64,000 bases of DNA from Doryteuthis pealeii (GCA_023376005.1 CM042157.1:17442601-17506600); one strand, 5' to 3'. Shown: positions 10,948 through 21,290, numbered from the stretch's first letter. A program made the numbers and translations. The notes: a model not told the origin generated them from the sequence alone.

Positions 10948-11001
<54 letters not shown>
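10948..11001. repeat. (TA)n beside a TCCGACAATAT junction
   Basis: TA run followed by the motif TCCGACAATAT at 11023-11033. The same order is seen at 30770-30823 and 36679-36748. Confidence 0.9.
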
Positions 11002-11007
<6 letters not shown>

Positions 11008-11078
11008 AAAAATGGATATGAATCCGACAATATGTGTAGAAAGTTTTTTAGAAAAAAAACAACAAGATGTTTAAAGTT

Positions 11079-11129
11079 TTGCTGACAGAAATCTGTTTCG
11101 ACCATATGAAGAGGTCTTTATCAAAGCAA
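11079..11129 (-). ncRNA. Hammerhead-like motif, two core substitutions
   Basis: The minus strand has stem I TTGCT/AGCAA (5 bp), core TTGATAA (expected CTGATGA), stem II GACC/GGTC, GAAA, stem III CAGA/TCTG and then TC. All stems pair but two catalytic-core bases differ, so it is probably inactive. It belongs to the element that begins at the (TA)n and TCCGACAATAT at 10948-11033. Confidence 0.55.
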
Positions 11130-11235
11130 CATTGTAAATGGAAAAACGAAATAAATATATCATTAATCACGAGGCACAGAACGCTCTCGATCAGTACCGG
11201 AATTTTCAAGTAATTAAAAAAAATGCATATTTATA

Positions 11236-11363
11236 TTAAAAATAAAATAAATTTTATTTTTAAAAATTATAAGCATTTTTATCATTAAAAAAACTCAAAA
11301 AAGTTTGCAGTAAAGTGTGTAAAAATGCTTATAATTTTAAAAATAAAATTTATTTTTATTCTA
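11236..11363. mobile_element. Palindromic MITE-like element
   Basis: Near-perfect inverted arms (AAAATAAATTTTATTTTTAA on one side, its complement on the other, both containing TATAAGCATTTTTA) enclose about 40 bp. No coding capacity. Confidence 0.6.
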
Positions 11364-11584
11364 TTCTGTTGTAACACTGTTTTCTTTATTATCATTATTA
11401 TTATACAGATTTGGCCTACCCTTTTTTTAATCATTTGTTGTGTGTGTGTGTGTGTGTTTGTGTGGTGTGTGTGTGTGTGTTCTCTAGATGCAGTAATATA
11501 GATTATATATTACTAATTATCAAGTCCCATCTATGGGTTAAATAGAAAAACATGAGTTGATAAACAAAATTGTATTATCCATTA

Positions 11585-11655
11585 AGAATTGATTTATTTC
11601 AAAACTTTATCGGCATTAAATGACCCACTGAGGTTGATATGCCATAAAACCAAAC
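11585..11655 (-). mobile_element. R1 fragment
   Basis: Carries the R1 head blocks ATTGATTTATTTCAAAACTTTATCGGCATTAAATGACCCACTGAGG in pieces, ending in a CCAAA pentamer run. Confidence 0.6.
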
Positions 11656-11814
11656 CAAACCAAACCAAACCTAATTATCAATTATATATTTGTATGAATT
11701 ATCTCTTTATTTATATGAATTATTTATATGATTTTTTTATTATTAATATAAATCAGTATAAATTATCATTTTCAAAAAGAAATGAAACACACTCAACGGT
11801 AAGCCTCTAAAAAA

Positions 11815-11983
11815 GTAAAACAATTTACATGCCTAGGTAGTAATATCTCATCCACAGAAAGAGATCTTAATACACGAATAGGAAAGGCATGGTCGACCAC
11901 AAACAGATTATCAGTCATATGGAAATCCGATCTCACTGACAAGTTAAAACGACAATTCTTCCAAGTTGTGTTTGTATCACTTG

Positions 11984-12026
<43 letters not shown>

Positions 12027-12391
12027 TGTTGCACCACTTGGACCCTATCGCCGCGAGAATAAGCTAGATGGGAGTTGCACAAGAATGCTGCGTGTGGTCT
12101 TGAACAAGTCGTGTAAACAGCACCCCACAAGGAAGCAGCTGTATGGTCACCTGTCTCTCATATCACAAACTATCAGAGTGAGACGGACATAGCATGCTGG
12201 ACACTGCTGGAGAAGCAAGGATGATCTCATAAGCGACGTTCTCCTGTGGAAGCCAACACATGGGTATGCTAATATCGGTCGCCCAGCAATGACCTACATT
12301 GACCAACTATGCGAGGATACTGGATGCTGCGTGGAGGACCTTTCTGGGACGATGAATGATATCATGGATACCCTTGCTAATTGCGCAACAT
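11815..12391 (+). pseudogene. LINE reverse transcriptase C-terminal fragment, broken
   Basis: The frame reads KQFTCLGSNISSTERD, KRQFFQVVFVSLAL, then after a (TA)n run KLDGSCTRMLRVVLNKS, KQHPTRKQLYGHL, SQTIRVRRT, stop, HAGHCWRSKDDLISDVLLW, GRPAMTYIDQLCEDTGC and VEDLSGTMND. This is the familiar tail of a non-LTR retrotransposon polymerase common in molluscs and flatworms. It is dead: a TAG stop at 12190-12192, a frameshift around the block CCTTWTL, and a TA tract at 11986-12024 inside the codons. Confidence 0.85.
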
Positions 12392-12399
12392 GATGATGA

Positions 12400-13180
12400 C
12401 GATTATTTAGTTGTTAAGCTACTTGGTAAAAATTCGAAGTGCCTCAAGCGTCTTTGCTTTCGCCATTTTTTTTTTGTAATAGAAAAAAAAGGCGGGAAGG
12501 CGGAGAGAGCGCGAAAAATGTTTCTGTGGGCGAGAAGAACTGCTGTGTATGTTTTTAGCAGTCCATATCTCGCTGGGAGGAATTATCTCTGCAGTGTTTT
12601 GCGATCGAAGTTAACATTTATTTTTTTTTATGTGATCGTCTTTTTTCCTCCTTTTTTTAAAATCTTGTCTTAGTTCTTGTCAATTTCTGGTTGTCGTCTG
12701 CTATTTTTAGGGTCACTGAGCGTGAGGCTAAAATCTATTTCAATACAATCTATATGAATAAATGTGATTTCATGTTCACGTTTCCGCACACATGTTAACA
12801 TCAAAACAGCTTACATCATGTTAGATCGTTAATAGACATGACCAACGTTTAATGCGTTTTATATGTACTAACACATGGCGTTTATCATAGTCGGGCGATA
12901 TCTAACCTTCATAATGATTTCAAGAAGCAGATTTTGATAAATAGATGTCCTGTTATTTATTTTGTGTTGTTATATACAGTCACTGGACCCGATAAAGAAC
13001 ACGGAATACTTGTATATATAAAAATATAAAATTATATTTTTATTCTTTGATTGTGTGTAGACTGAGAGTCGTGGCAGAGGCATGCACATACACAGGAGTC
13101 TTCTCAACATAGATTTCTAAGGGTTTTCTATAATTTTTCAATTCACAGGGTCACGCCTCTTTGGTCGTGACACCTACGCA
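12400..13180. other. No gene seen
   Basis: AT-rich sequence without a recognisable repeat family or exon. The 105-codon open frame at 12356-12673 has no family resemblance and no splice or start context, so I do not call it. Confidence 0.5.
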
Positions 13181-13185
13181 GTTTT

Positions 13186-13186
<1 letters not shown>

Positions 13187-13242
<56 letters not shown>

Positions 13243-13245
13243 TAA
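13187..13245. repeat. (TA)n microsatellite
   Basis: TA run at the left edge of a cluster of R1 heads. Confidence 0.95.
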
Positions 13246-13257
13246 GAACAAATTGTT

Positions 13258-13465
13258 TGCTTGTTGGTTGGTTGGTTGGATTTTACGGCATGGCAACCCT
13301 TGTTGGATTATTTTATTGCCAAAGACATTTGTTTATTCATCTTGGTTGGCTGGTTGGATTTTACGGTATGCCAACCCTTGTTGGGTTATTTTATGCCGAA
13401 TACGTTTTTGTTTTATTCATTCTTGTTGGTTTGGTTGGTTGGTTGGATTATTTTACGGCATGCAA
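13258..13465 (+). repeat. Three tandem R1-head-like units
   Basis: Three successive copies of GGTTGGTTGGATTTTACGG-type sequence followed by CCAACCCTTGTTGG and TTATTTTATGCC. This is the 5' end of R1 repeated head to tail. The Trp/Gly/Leu-rich frames here are translations of it. Confidence 0.7.
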
Positions 13466-14062
13466 GTAAGCAGAAATCTTACAAGTAAGACCCATCATTC
13501 ATCCCTACATTTATCTACTATCTGTCTGCTTTTTCTCTCTTGCCGATTATATACACTCGAAGTAAAGTTAAAGGAATATATAACAATTAAAAAAACCGTT
13601 GGTTCTTGAAAGTTTATATGATTTAAAATCGGAGGTGGGGAATTTCCACAGCCGTTGGGTTTATGATTGGCATGATGATGACTCCAACTTGACCTTCCGG
13701 TAGACATGATTAGGGCTGAGATAGTTTAGCTTTCTGATGTAAACAGACCCTTGAGGAGCAACATGGATGTGTTGTCAGCCCACCTGCGGGCCAACAATTA
13801 TAGGATCCGCCTCCACCCCACGCCTGGGGGCCCGGAATGCATTGTCCTGGGTGTTTGAAATAAAAAACCTTAATAAGAAATAATTCAAGTCTTGTTAATT
13901 GATTATTAAAAAAAAGAAATGACCAATCCAACAAGAGAGAATAAACCAACCCTTAACAAAAATCTCTGAAGAGAAGTCAGCCTGAAGAAGATGGCGGCCG
14001 AGTTAGACGAATTAAGCAGCGAGCAAACAAGTGAGAAGCATAGTCTCATTTCATCTTCAGTC

Positions 14063-14073
<11 letters not shown>

Positions 14074-14121
<48 letters not shown>
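14074..14121. repeat. (CTGT)n/(CT)n microsatellite
   Basis: A CTGT tetramer run followed by CT repeats. Confidence 0.9.
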
Positions 14122-14124
<3 letters not shown>

Positions 14125-14260
14125 TTTATATACCCGATAACCCGTTTGGTTTTATATACCCCTTATTAAGACATCGGTTATAAAAACCACGAAAGACAGG
14201 ACAGGACAGACAGAAGATGAGGCAGGAAGACTATGGTTTTTACTTGTTTACTCGCTGTCA

Positions 14261-14511
14261 GGTTATTTTCCTATAAGTTTAACATAAACAAAGGGGAACC
14301 ACTCTTGACGGATAAATTATTTATTTATTTTTATGATCCTACTCTAGGCGAACAGGTCATCAGGTGGTGCTTAGCGTCTCGGTTTGCATTGGTTATCTAA
14401 TCTTAGGATTAGGTTTTGGGGTTAGTTTTAATTGGGAAAATAATTATATAATTAATTTATCACTCAAGAAGTGGTTCCCCTTTGTTTATGTAAGGTTTAT
14501 AGGAAATAACC
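14261..14511. mobile_element. Palindromic TIR element, GGTTATTTCC family
   Basis: It starts GGTTATTTTCCTATAAGTTTAACATAAACAAAGG in pieces and ends with the complement (CCTTTGTTTATG ... AGGAAATAACC). The arms include CCACTCTTGA/TCAAGAAGTGG. The middle keeps a decayed TTAGG-type block at about 14402-14430. Same family as 26232, 43511 and 44962. Confidence 0.75.
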
Positions 14512-14737
14512 ACCAAACGGTTGTCCTGTTTCGTTTCTTCAAAGGCTGTTGACCCTATTGTGGTCTTGACACACTTAAACTGTTAAATAAATCCTTTCAA
14601 AATCTTTAGGCGGTTTAACCAGTATTAGTTTACAGGGATAAAATCCTCACAGCTATATTCTCCCACACACAAAGAGAAAAAAATACTACTAGTATGATAG
14701 AACGTGCGCTCTCCTCACTCTCTCTATATATTAAATA

Positions 14738-14771
14738 TATATATAGATATATATATATATATATATATATT
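14738..14771. repeat. (TA)n microsatellite
   Basis: TA run upstream of a degraded hammerhead-like block at about 14838-14895. On the minus strand that block reads CTGATGA, GCT/AGC stem, GAAA, without a proper stem III. Confidence 0.85.
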
Positions 14772-15174
14772 ATTTTCCCGTCGCCACTGATAAGCCAAAA
14801 TGGCGTTCCGATCAGTTCCACGATCCCGATCGAATCGACGATCAATAATCTGCGTCAAAATTGCGTTTCGCTAGGAGAGCTTCATCAGCGGTGAGCTAGA
14901 GCATTTCCCCCCAGTTCATTAATTGTCCGGCTGGCTGACGCCAACCGAGAAAGACGTGATGGAATTTCGCGTTGAACTGAAAGAAATTCCACTGTTTCGG
15001 GTTCAGAGATCATTTAATACATTTATTCCCGACAAAAAAAAAAGAAGATGGCCGCGAGATGGTAAACGTAACCAAGCCAAAATCAAGGGAGATAACTGCG
15101 CCTCTACTTCATTTGTCAAATTGGTATGTCTTCGGCTTGATTCCTGGCTTGAATTTCATTTACGCTCCTTTCTA

Positions 15175-15215
15175 AATCAGCATCATCATCATCATCATCA
15201 TAATCATCATCATCA
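15175..15215. repeat. (CAT)n microsatellite
   Basis: CAT trinucleotide run. The poly-His frame around it is not a gene. The adjacent 15240-15450 is a reverse copy of the dispersed repeat seen at 5335-5529. Confidence 0.85.
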
Positions 15216-15480
15216 AGATGTTCTGACTACATGGATTCCCTAGCCAATCAACACGCTCGAATACGTGGTTGGTTGACTATTTAATGGCCGATCTTGAAAG
15301 CCATTCAGTTGCTCGTATTCGACACACACGAGCGGATCAACAACCAACGACTCTGCCTAGCACAGGACTCTGCTTAACACCCGAAGAACAACAAGGACTC
15401 TGCTTAACAAAGGGATCTCCACTGTAAAGTGCTCTCACCTGCCTCCTTAAAATGGCCACAAGAATCGTAACAACCCCCCC

Positions 15481-15485
<5 letters not shown>

Positions 15486-15535
<50 letters not shown>
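15486..15535. repeat. (CT)n microsatellite
   Basis: CT run. Confidence 0.95.
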
Positions 15536-15537
<2 letters not shown>

Positions 15538-15624
15538 ATTTGTTTCTATCTGTTTATCGCTCTCGGAAATTCCCGATTATTAGATCTATCCAAGCAGTCT
15601 AATGCTCTTTTCTATGCGAACATT

Positions 15625-16030
15625 TGAAGTCGCTCTCTGTAGAAGAGATATTACTACCTAGGTATAATGAAATGGTCTTTAGCGAAAGCTTTTTTCTTTC
15701 ATTAGATCTAATGATGCACTTATTACTTTATTAGTATGCTTTATTATGCGTATCGTTAGAATCCAAAGTGGTGTAGCCAAACAGTAGCACAGACACTGCT
15801 ATAGCTTGGCAGAATTCTTGCTTTATTTAATCAGAGATGTCATATTTCCATTTCGATCGATAATCTGCCTATAGCAGTCCACGCGTACATTGACATCGCT
15901 CTCTGTAGATGAGATATTACTACCTAGGTATATGAAATGGTTAATTGCAGAAGCTTACCTGCGTGTTTTTTTGTTTTTGTTTTTTGTTTTGTTTTTTCTA
16001 TTTAAGCATGAAGCCTTTTTCTAGCATTAG
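15625..16030. repeat. Two related segments, unknown family
   Basis: The blocks CGCTCTCTGTAGA.GAGATAT and TACTACCTAGGTATA recur at about 15631 and 15897, and GCATTAGATCTA.TGATG at about 15700 and 16024. This looks like an old direct duplication of ~260 bp. No gene. Confidence 0.55.
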
Positions 16031-16203
16031 ATCTACTGATGATAATTTTAACTTAGTGTTGTTGAAAGATCATTACGGTTAGAGTCGAAGAACTAGTGCA
16101 GTTATACAGCAGCACTTACACGGGTTATATAATTTTCGATTAATCAATTTCAATAAAACGAAGAAATAAAATTCAAGGATTAAAGAAAAATCTGGATATT
16201 TTA

Positions 16204-16204
<1 letters not shown>

Positions 16205-16245
<41 letters not shown>

Positions 16246-16346
16246 TCTCCTCTCTCTCTCTCTTATCCCGGTCCCTGCCTCATTCTCTCTCTCTCTCTCT
16301 CACTCTTCTCTCTCTTCTCTCTCTTCTCTCTCTTATCCGTCTGCTG

Positions 16347-16394
<48 letters not shown>

Positions 16395-16420
16395 CTTCTT
16401 ATCCGTCTGCCTCATCTCCT

Positions 16421-16452
<32 letters not shown>

Positions 16453-16490
16453 CTTCTCTCTCTTTATCTTCTCTCTCTCTTCCTGTCTTT

Positions 16491-16540
<50 letters not shown>

Positions 16541-16578
16541 TCTGTCTGCTCATCTCCTCTCTTTCTCTCCTATTTCAA

Positions 16579-16609
<31 letters not shown>

Positions 16610-16801
16610 CTCTCTCTCTCCTTATATCTGCCTCTTAAAAATTAAGAAGGATTTCCTGTACCTTTCCTAAATTCCCGCTTTTTTAACTCTCTCTCTCTCT
16701 CTCTCTCTCTCCTCTCTCCTCCTCTCTCTCTCTCTCTCTCCTTTCCCTCCCTCTTTTCCCTCCCCTTATCTGTCTGCTCATCTCTCTCTCTCTCTCTCTC
16801 T

Positions 16802-16837
<36 letters not shown>

Positions 16838-16874
16838 TAACTTCTCTACCTTTTCAATCTCTCTATCCTCTCTT
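16205..16874. repeat. (CT)n-rich tract truncated by gap
   Basis: CT repeats with higher-order TTATCCGTCTGC-type units, running straight into the N gap. The assembly probably broke in it. Confidence 0.95.
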
Positions 16875-16974
16875 NNNNNNNNNNNNNNNNNNNNNNNNNN
16901 NNNNNNNNNNNNNNNNNNNNNNNNNNNNNNNNNNNNNNNNNNNNNNNNNNNNNNNNNNNNNNNNNNNNNNNNNN
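16875..16974. other. Assembly gap, 100 N
   Basis: Exactly 100 N, the usual placeholder for a gap of unknown size. The true distance between 16874 and 16975 is not known. Confidence 0.98.
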
Positions 16975-17041
16975 AGTCTTTCCATTTCAGACTGTGTAAA
17001 TCGCTATTGTTGTATATATAAATAAAATTGCATGTTAGCTG

Positions 17042-17335
17042 TATGTAGACCTGGCCAACGCCGAGGGTCCAGTGGCTTCGGCCCTGGATCTTTACGAGTT
17101 AATAGCGTCGATCCCAGGGGGCCATCACCCCAGGCAACACCTGCCCCCTCGATTTAAAGGGGCAGGGCTGGGTTTATTGCCCAGTGCCTGAGGCGCCCCC
17201 CTTGAGGGGGAATGCCGACGGGATCGACGCAATTTTTTCACCTGCCACTCCATGAGCTTCGGTTTGTGGGTGGTCCCACGTTAATAGGGACTTTGTGCCT
17301 GACCCGTACAAGTGGGGTACGCGGTAAATACTATG
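17042..17335 (+). repeat. GC-rich dispersed repeat
   Basis: Contains GGTCCAGTGGCTTCGGCCC, GATCCCAGGGGGCCATC, GCCTGAGGCGCC and CCATGAGCTTCGGTT. Reverse-orientation copies occur at 53095-53385 and 57365-57655. It stands out by GC content from the AT-rich surroundings. No reading frame is conserved between copies and I do not recognise the family. Confidence 0.65.
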
Positions 17336-17773
17336 TAGATGAGGCCAACATTATTAAAAATGTAAAACAATTTTATTAATAATTGAGGTTTGAATGAAAA
17401 TAAAATCATGGAGAATGTGACGTAAATAACTAAGGGAATTGTGACTTGAGTAGTGATATAGTTTCGGTTACATAGACAATCTCCATTACGATAAGATTGA
17501 AATTATGAATTACGAAATACATTTTGGTAATTTTGATCTCATGTCGTCTCGGCCTCCAGTTCGAATTTACACTATGTTTTAGCGAGCCAGCGTCAGACAA
17601 AGTTGCAGCCCAGCTTAGATATTTTCTGAGTCGTGGATTTGTCACTTTTCTGTTGGCAATTTATTGTAGATATTTTAAAAGGCCCCCCCACCTTCAGATA
17701 TTTATCAGCAAATCAATGTGGATAATTTACAACCCTGCTTTTAAAAAAAGATTAAATTTGATTGAATTTGTAT

Positions 17774-18016
17774 AGGGCCGGGTTATCTCAGTTGGTAGAG
17801 CATTCGGCTAGAATTTCTAGTTCAATACTGGCCCTCGCCAACTCAACATATGAGTAGCACAGGGATCCGTGCAGTAAAATAAGCTGATGGTAGGTGTTGT
17901 GCTCCATCACAGACGCAAAAACAATCTCCTTCGTCTAGCGCTAGTGAAAAGGGGATAGACTCCCTCGTTGATTGGCTGATACCGACTTTAGGCCACCCCG
18001 ACGACTTTACTTTTAT
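17774..18016 (+). mobile_element. SINE1 copy, full length, forward
   Basis: Forward copy with head GCCGGGTTATCTCAGTTGG (A box), B-box-like CTAGTTCAATACTGG and body ending GACGACTTTACTTTT. Confidence 0.9.
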
Positions 18017-18124
18017 AGTACTAGCATCTTGTGGACGTAACACAGTATGATAATTTAATTTTTACGTTTAAGATGTTGACTTAAGATCTATTTGGCAAAA
18101 GCTTTTTTCTTTAGCTAAGTGACA

Positions 18125-19010
18125 GGCTAGGCTACAGGTTCAATCCTGGTCAGGGGCAGTAGTAACACAGAATAATAATAATAATTAGCACAGCTTAACA
18201 CCGGTAAGCCAGCTATGGTTAGTGGAATGAGAACAGGATACCCTCATGGATTGAATAATGTGTTTGGTTTTACAGCATATCTACCTCAGTGGGTTATTTA
18301 ATGCCGATAAAATTTTGAAATTAATCATTCTTAAATGGATAATACAATTTTGTTTATCAACTCATGTTTTTCTATTTAACCCATAGATGGGACCCTAACA
18401 GGTACTACCACTCCGGGTCAGAGTGGACCAGGGAGCAACGGTGATGAAGGACTGCTCCACATTCCCCAAACATCCAGAATTGGAACCTCACCATCAGATA
18501 GAGTTTAACGTCATTCCCAGGACATGTAGACCTTCAGTCACTGCCTTCTAGCACCCATATGATAAAAAGGGGTTGGAGCTTGCCATAAGGGCAATAGGGT
18601 TGGGAAAATCATATAGGTACTAGGGCTTGACGTGACCAGCCGATTGATCGGAGGGGGGGGGCTCTCCGACCGCCTGTCTAGCCCAAGATAGAAGGCCAAA
18701 GTGGAGTATTGCAAGTCATGAACTGCTCATCCACCTGGGCTCTATTCTTAAGCATCACGGGTCGCCACCCACAGCCAACAGGTGGCTCCATTGAGAGAGT
18801 GTTACCCCTCTGCAGAGGTGCATTCTAACGCCCCAGCTGACAGGACGGGAATAAAGTGTTGCGTTCAAAGTTCCGTGATGGCTCCTGATTATGACAAGAA
18901 TGTTCCCGAGTAGAAAAGAAGGTTCCCGAGTCCAACAAGAAATACCTGAAGAAGGCCACAATAAAGATGAGGACAATAGTCTGAATAATCCAAATAATAC
19001 AATAATAATC
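18125..19010 (+). mobile_element. SINE2 copy interrupted by R1
   Basis: The SINE2 head and first body half (GGTTCAATCCTGGTCAGG to GAACAGGATACCC) occupy 18125-18255. The second half (GTTCAAAGTTCCGTGATGG to AATAGTCTGAATAATCC) resumes at about 18840. The R1 element at 18256-18840 lies between. SINE2 itself interrupts an older repeat whose uninterrupted copy is at 26470-26745. Confidence 0.75.
18256..18840 (+). mobile_element. R1 repeat, near full length, nested
   Basis: Runs from GGTTTTACAGCATATC through CCACTCCGGGTCAGAGTGG, ATATGATAAAAAGG and GACGTGACCAGCCGATTGAT to CGCCCCAGCTGACAGG. It is inserted in a SINE2 copy, with a possible short duplication GAATAA at the two joints. Confidence 0.75.
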
Positions 19011-19640
19011 TTGATTTAACTCTCTCACTGTTTTTCGTTCTTTCTTTTCTTCATTTCTTCTTTTCATTATGCTCGATTGAAACAGATAAGCGTTATTGCT
19101 ACTGCATGCTCACCCCCTCTCTATACCTTTCTCCTACTCTTTCTTTCTTTTTTCTGTGTAGCATGTCCTTTTTCTTCCCTTGAATTGTTTATAATATGAG
19201 GAAGAGTCAAAAAGTAATGCCATTTTGTTAAGGACAGGTATAATTACCAGCACAGGAACATGTATCATTCATCAAAATGAAGCTGGTCTTTTGTGGATCA
19301 CATCCCTAATTCTCCACATAATCACCGCTTCTCTCAGTAGCAATGTTCCACCTTTGAATGAGAGCATGTATCCCTGTCTAGTAAAATTCTGTTGATTGTT
19401 CTTTGAGCCACTTCTTCACTACAAATTTCACTTCCTCCACACTGGAATAATGTTTGCCTCTCAAACCCTCTTTCATGGGGCCAAAAAGAGGCAGTATCAC
19501 CCTCACTTTCTATCTTTCTCCTTTCTTTCTTATATTTTTTCTGTGTAGCATATCCTTTTCTTACCTTTATTTCTTTATAATAAAATAGAATGGTCCATTA
19601 TTTAGTTGGTGATGACACTAATGAAAAAATAAGAATTCGG
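19011..19640. repeat. Dispersed repeat, second half, with internal duplication
   Basis: Blocks AATCTTGATTTAACTCTCTC, CTCGATTGAAACAGAT, GCATGCTCACC and AATGGTCCATTATTTAG match 26565-26745 in order. The first half lies at 18038-18110, left of the nested SINE2. The part TTTTTTCTGTGTAGCAT occurs twice (19151 and 19538), on either side of the mariner fragment. Confidence 0.6.
19203..19490 (-). pseudogene. Mariner transposase C-terminal relic
   Basis: The minus frame reads LFGPMKEGLRGKHYSS, EEVKFVVKKWLKEQ, FY, stop, GIHALIQRWNIA and RSGDYVE. This is the conserved C-terminal end of mariner transposase, after the catalytic DD34D part. The left border AAAAAGTAATGCCATTTTG is like a mariner 3' end. It has in-frame stops and lacks the catalytic core. 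Confidence 0.8.
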
Positions 19641-19879
19641 TGGATAAGCAACACTAGATAATCAGGACTTTAATTTTTACATTCCATCTTGGACTGTTTG
19701 ATTTTTGACCAGAGGGTGCTTGTTGCAAGAATAATAACAAGCGTATTATAAAAAAAAAAACTTTTTAAAAATTTGATATTGTTTTTTTGTTTTTTTGGGG
19801 GGCCAGCAAACTCTTCCAATCTGACCATCCTCACATTGTCTCAAGTTGAGATGATAGATTTACTTTCAGTACAGAATGG

Positions 19880-20049
19880 TTAAAGGAAGAAGAAAAAAAA
19901 AGAAAAAAAAAGAAAGAAAAGGAAAAAGAAAAGAAAAAGAAAAAAAAGAAAAAAGAAAAAAAAAAAAAAAAAGAAAAAAAAAAAAAAAGAAAAAAGAAAA
20001 AAAAAAAAAAAAAGAAAAAATAAGAAAAAAAAAATAAAAGAAAAAAAAA

Positions 20050-20087
<38 letters not shown>

Positions 20088-20112
20088 AGAAAAAAGAAAG
20101 AAAAAAAGAAAG

Positions 20113-20144
<32 letters not shown>

Positions 20145-20248
20145 AAAGAAAAAAGAAAAAAAAAGAAGAAAAAAAAGAAAGAAAAAAAAGAAAGAAAAGA
20201 AAGAAGAAAAAAAAAAGAAAAAAAAGAAAGAAAAGAAAGAAAAAAGTA
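19880..20248. repeat. A-rich polypurine tract
   Basis: About 370 bp of A with scattered G on the plus strand. The three overlapping poly-Phe frames on the minus strand are artefacts of it. It lies just beyond the ARMH3 3' UTR. Confidence 0.95.
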
Positions 20249-20340
20249 CCAAAAAAATGATACAAATAAAAAAAAAATCAAAGCCAACATTTTTTTTTGT
20301 GTTTTTTATAATTGTCAATTGCAGTTTCTGGACAGCGTAA

Positions 20341-20643
20341 TTTATTTTCCAGTCGTATTTCATATACAGATTTATTTCTTAAAATAAGAGCAAAAGAAGT
20401 AAAAGAGGAATATGGACAAGAGAACATAAGGGCGTGTTTTGTACGTTTCTTTGTCCAAACAGACAGAAATAAATAACAATAGTTCCTTGTCCCTGCCACC
20501 CCAACAATGGTCAAGCATTGGGCGTCAACAATTTTCAGCTGCCCTTGACCCAATCGAGAGAAAGGCGAAAGGCCCGTGTCTCTTGAAGAGCAACCAGATG
20601 ACAATGCCAGAGAGAGGAGTTTGTCTGACGAGGAGTATGGCCA
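20341..20643 (-). other. ARMH3: ARMH3 3' UTR (inferred)
   Basis: Sequence downstream of the ARMH3 stop on the minus strand. AATAAA polyadenylation signals sit at 20371-20376 and 20341-20346 (minus), 268 and 298 nt past the stop. The true cleavage site cannot be read from sequence alone. Confidence 0.5.
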
Positions 20644-20739
20644 TCAGGAAATCATGGGATACTCATGCAAAAGATCGTCCTGCTGGATTGGGGGGAGGTT
20701 GGTGACGCTCTTGCGCACATCGCATGTAATGGAACGAAC
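20644..20739 (-). CDS. ARMH3: ARMH3 terminal coding exon
   Basis: Last exon, 31 codons plus TGA at 20644-20646. The acceptor is TTCTTTTTCAG. It reads VRSITCDVRKSVTNLPPIQQ and ends EYPMIS. The family C-terminus as I recall it begins VRSIS..VRR and also ends in an acidic residue, two to four residues and IS. Phase 0 with the preceding exon. Only the first third is strongly conserved, and the tail is divergent, as expected. Confidence 0.88.
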   Translation of the reverse strand, partial: VRSITCDVRKSVTNLPPIQQDDLLHEYPMIS

Positions 20740-20816
20740 CTGAAAAAGAAAAAAAAAAGAAAATGAAATGATAGTTACAGAACAGGGTAGAGTACTGGCA
20801 TTTCAGTCTCGGAAGA

Positions 20817-21020
20817 CTATAATATCGTTTTTGTGCCCGAGCGGCTTTTGCGACTGTGTAGTCCAATGTTTGAAAAACATTCTCGAGCACAGATGTCACA
20901 TGTGAAAGCTGTCCCTGAAGATGTTGATGTGCCAGTGCTTTGTTGTCGCTGCTTTCTTCTGGACCTCTTAGCTTCATGGTGTTGCGCCAGGGAAGCAGGA
21001 TACATACTTATCAGCATCTC
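20817..21020 (-). pseudogene. Retrotransposon C2H2-tail relic in ARMH3 last intron
   Basis: The minus frame reads YPASLAQHHEAKRSRRKQRQ and, after a Ser/Thr linker, FTCDICARECFSNIGLHSRKS. This is the basic linker plus terminal zinc-finger-like module (CxxC, RIGL, SH) common at the end of mollusc and flatworm LINE proteins. The first His is replaced (HSRKS). It lies wholly within the 1.5-kb last intron. Confidence 0.7.
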
Positions 21021-21034
21021 TGGTAGATAGATAT

Positions 21035-21290
21035 TTTTTATACTGGTAGAAATAATTTTCATTAACTTCATGTATATCAATAAACTGGTAGAAATAATTT
21101 TCATTAACTTTATGTATATCAATAAACTGGTCAAAATAATTTTTATGTCAGATTTCTCATTAACTTTATGAGTATTATTAGATTGACATAAACAATTTCC
21201 ATTATGTTCATGTGTATTAATAAGTTGGTAGATAATTTTCTTGTTACATTTATCATTAACTTCATATGTATCCATAAACTGGAATGTTTT
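21035..21290. repeat. Tandem repeat, 42-bp unit
   Basis: Diverged units of TGGTAGAAATAATTTTCATT followed by AACTTTATGTATATCAATAA. They have the same 42-bp period and sequence as the arrays at 41190-41330 and 62680-63050. Confidence 0.8.

Noticed and set aside
14838..14895. Hammerhead ribozyme on the minus strand
   Set aside because: CTGATGA, a GCT/AGC stem and GAAA are present, but no stem III with a U-H cleavage site can be drawn, so it is listed only as a decayed block.
17774..17850. tRNA genes at the heads of SINE1 copies
   Set aside because: A and B boxes are present, but the anticodon stem and acceptor pairing are not intact and a long shared body follows. These are SINEs.
19831..20363. 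Three overlapping poly-Phe minus-strand frames
   Set aside because: Simple-sequence translation of the A-rich tract beyond the ARMH3 3' end.
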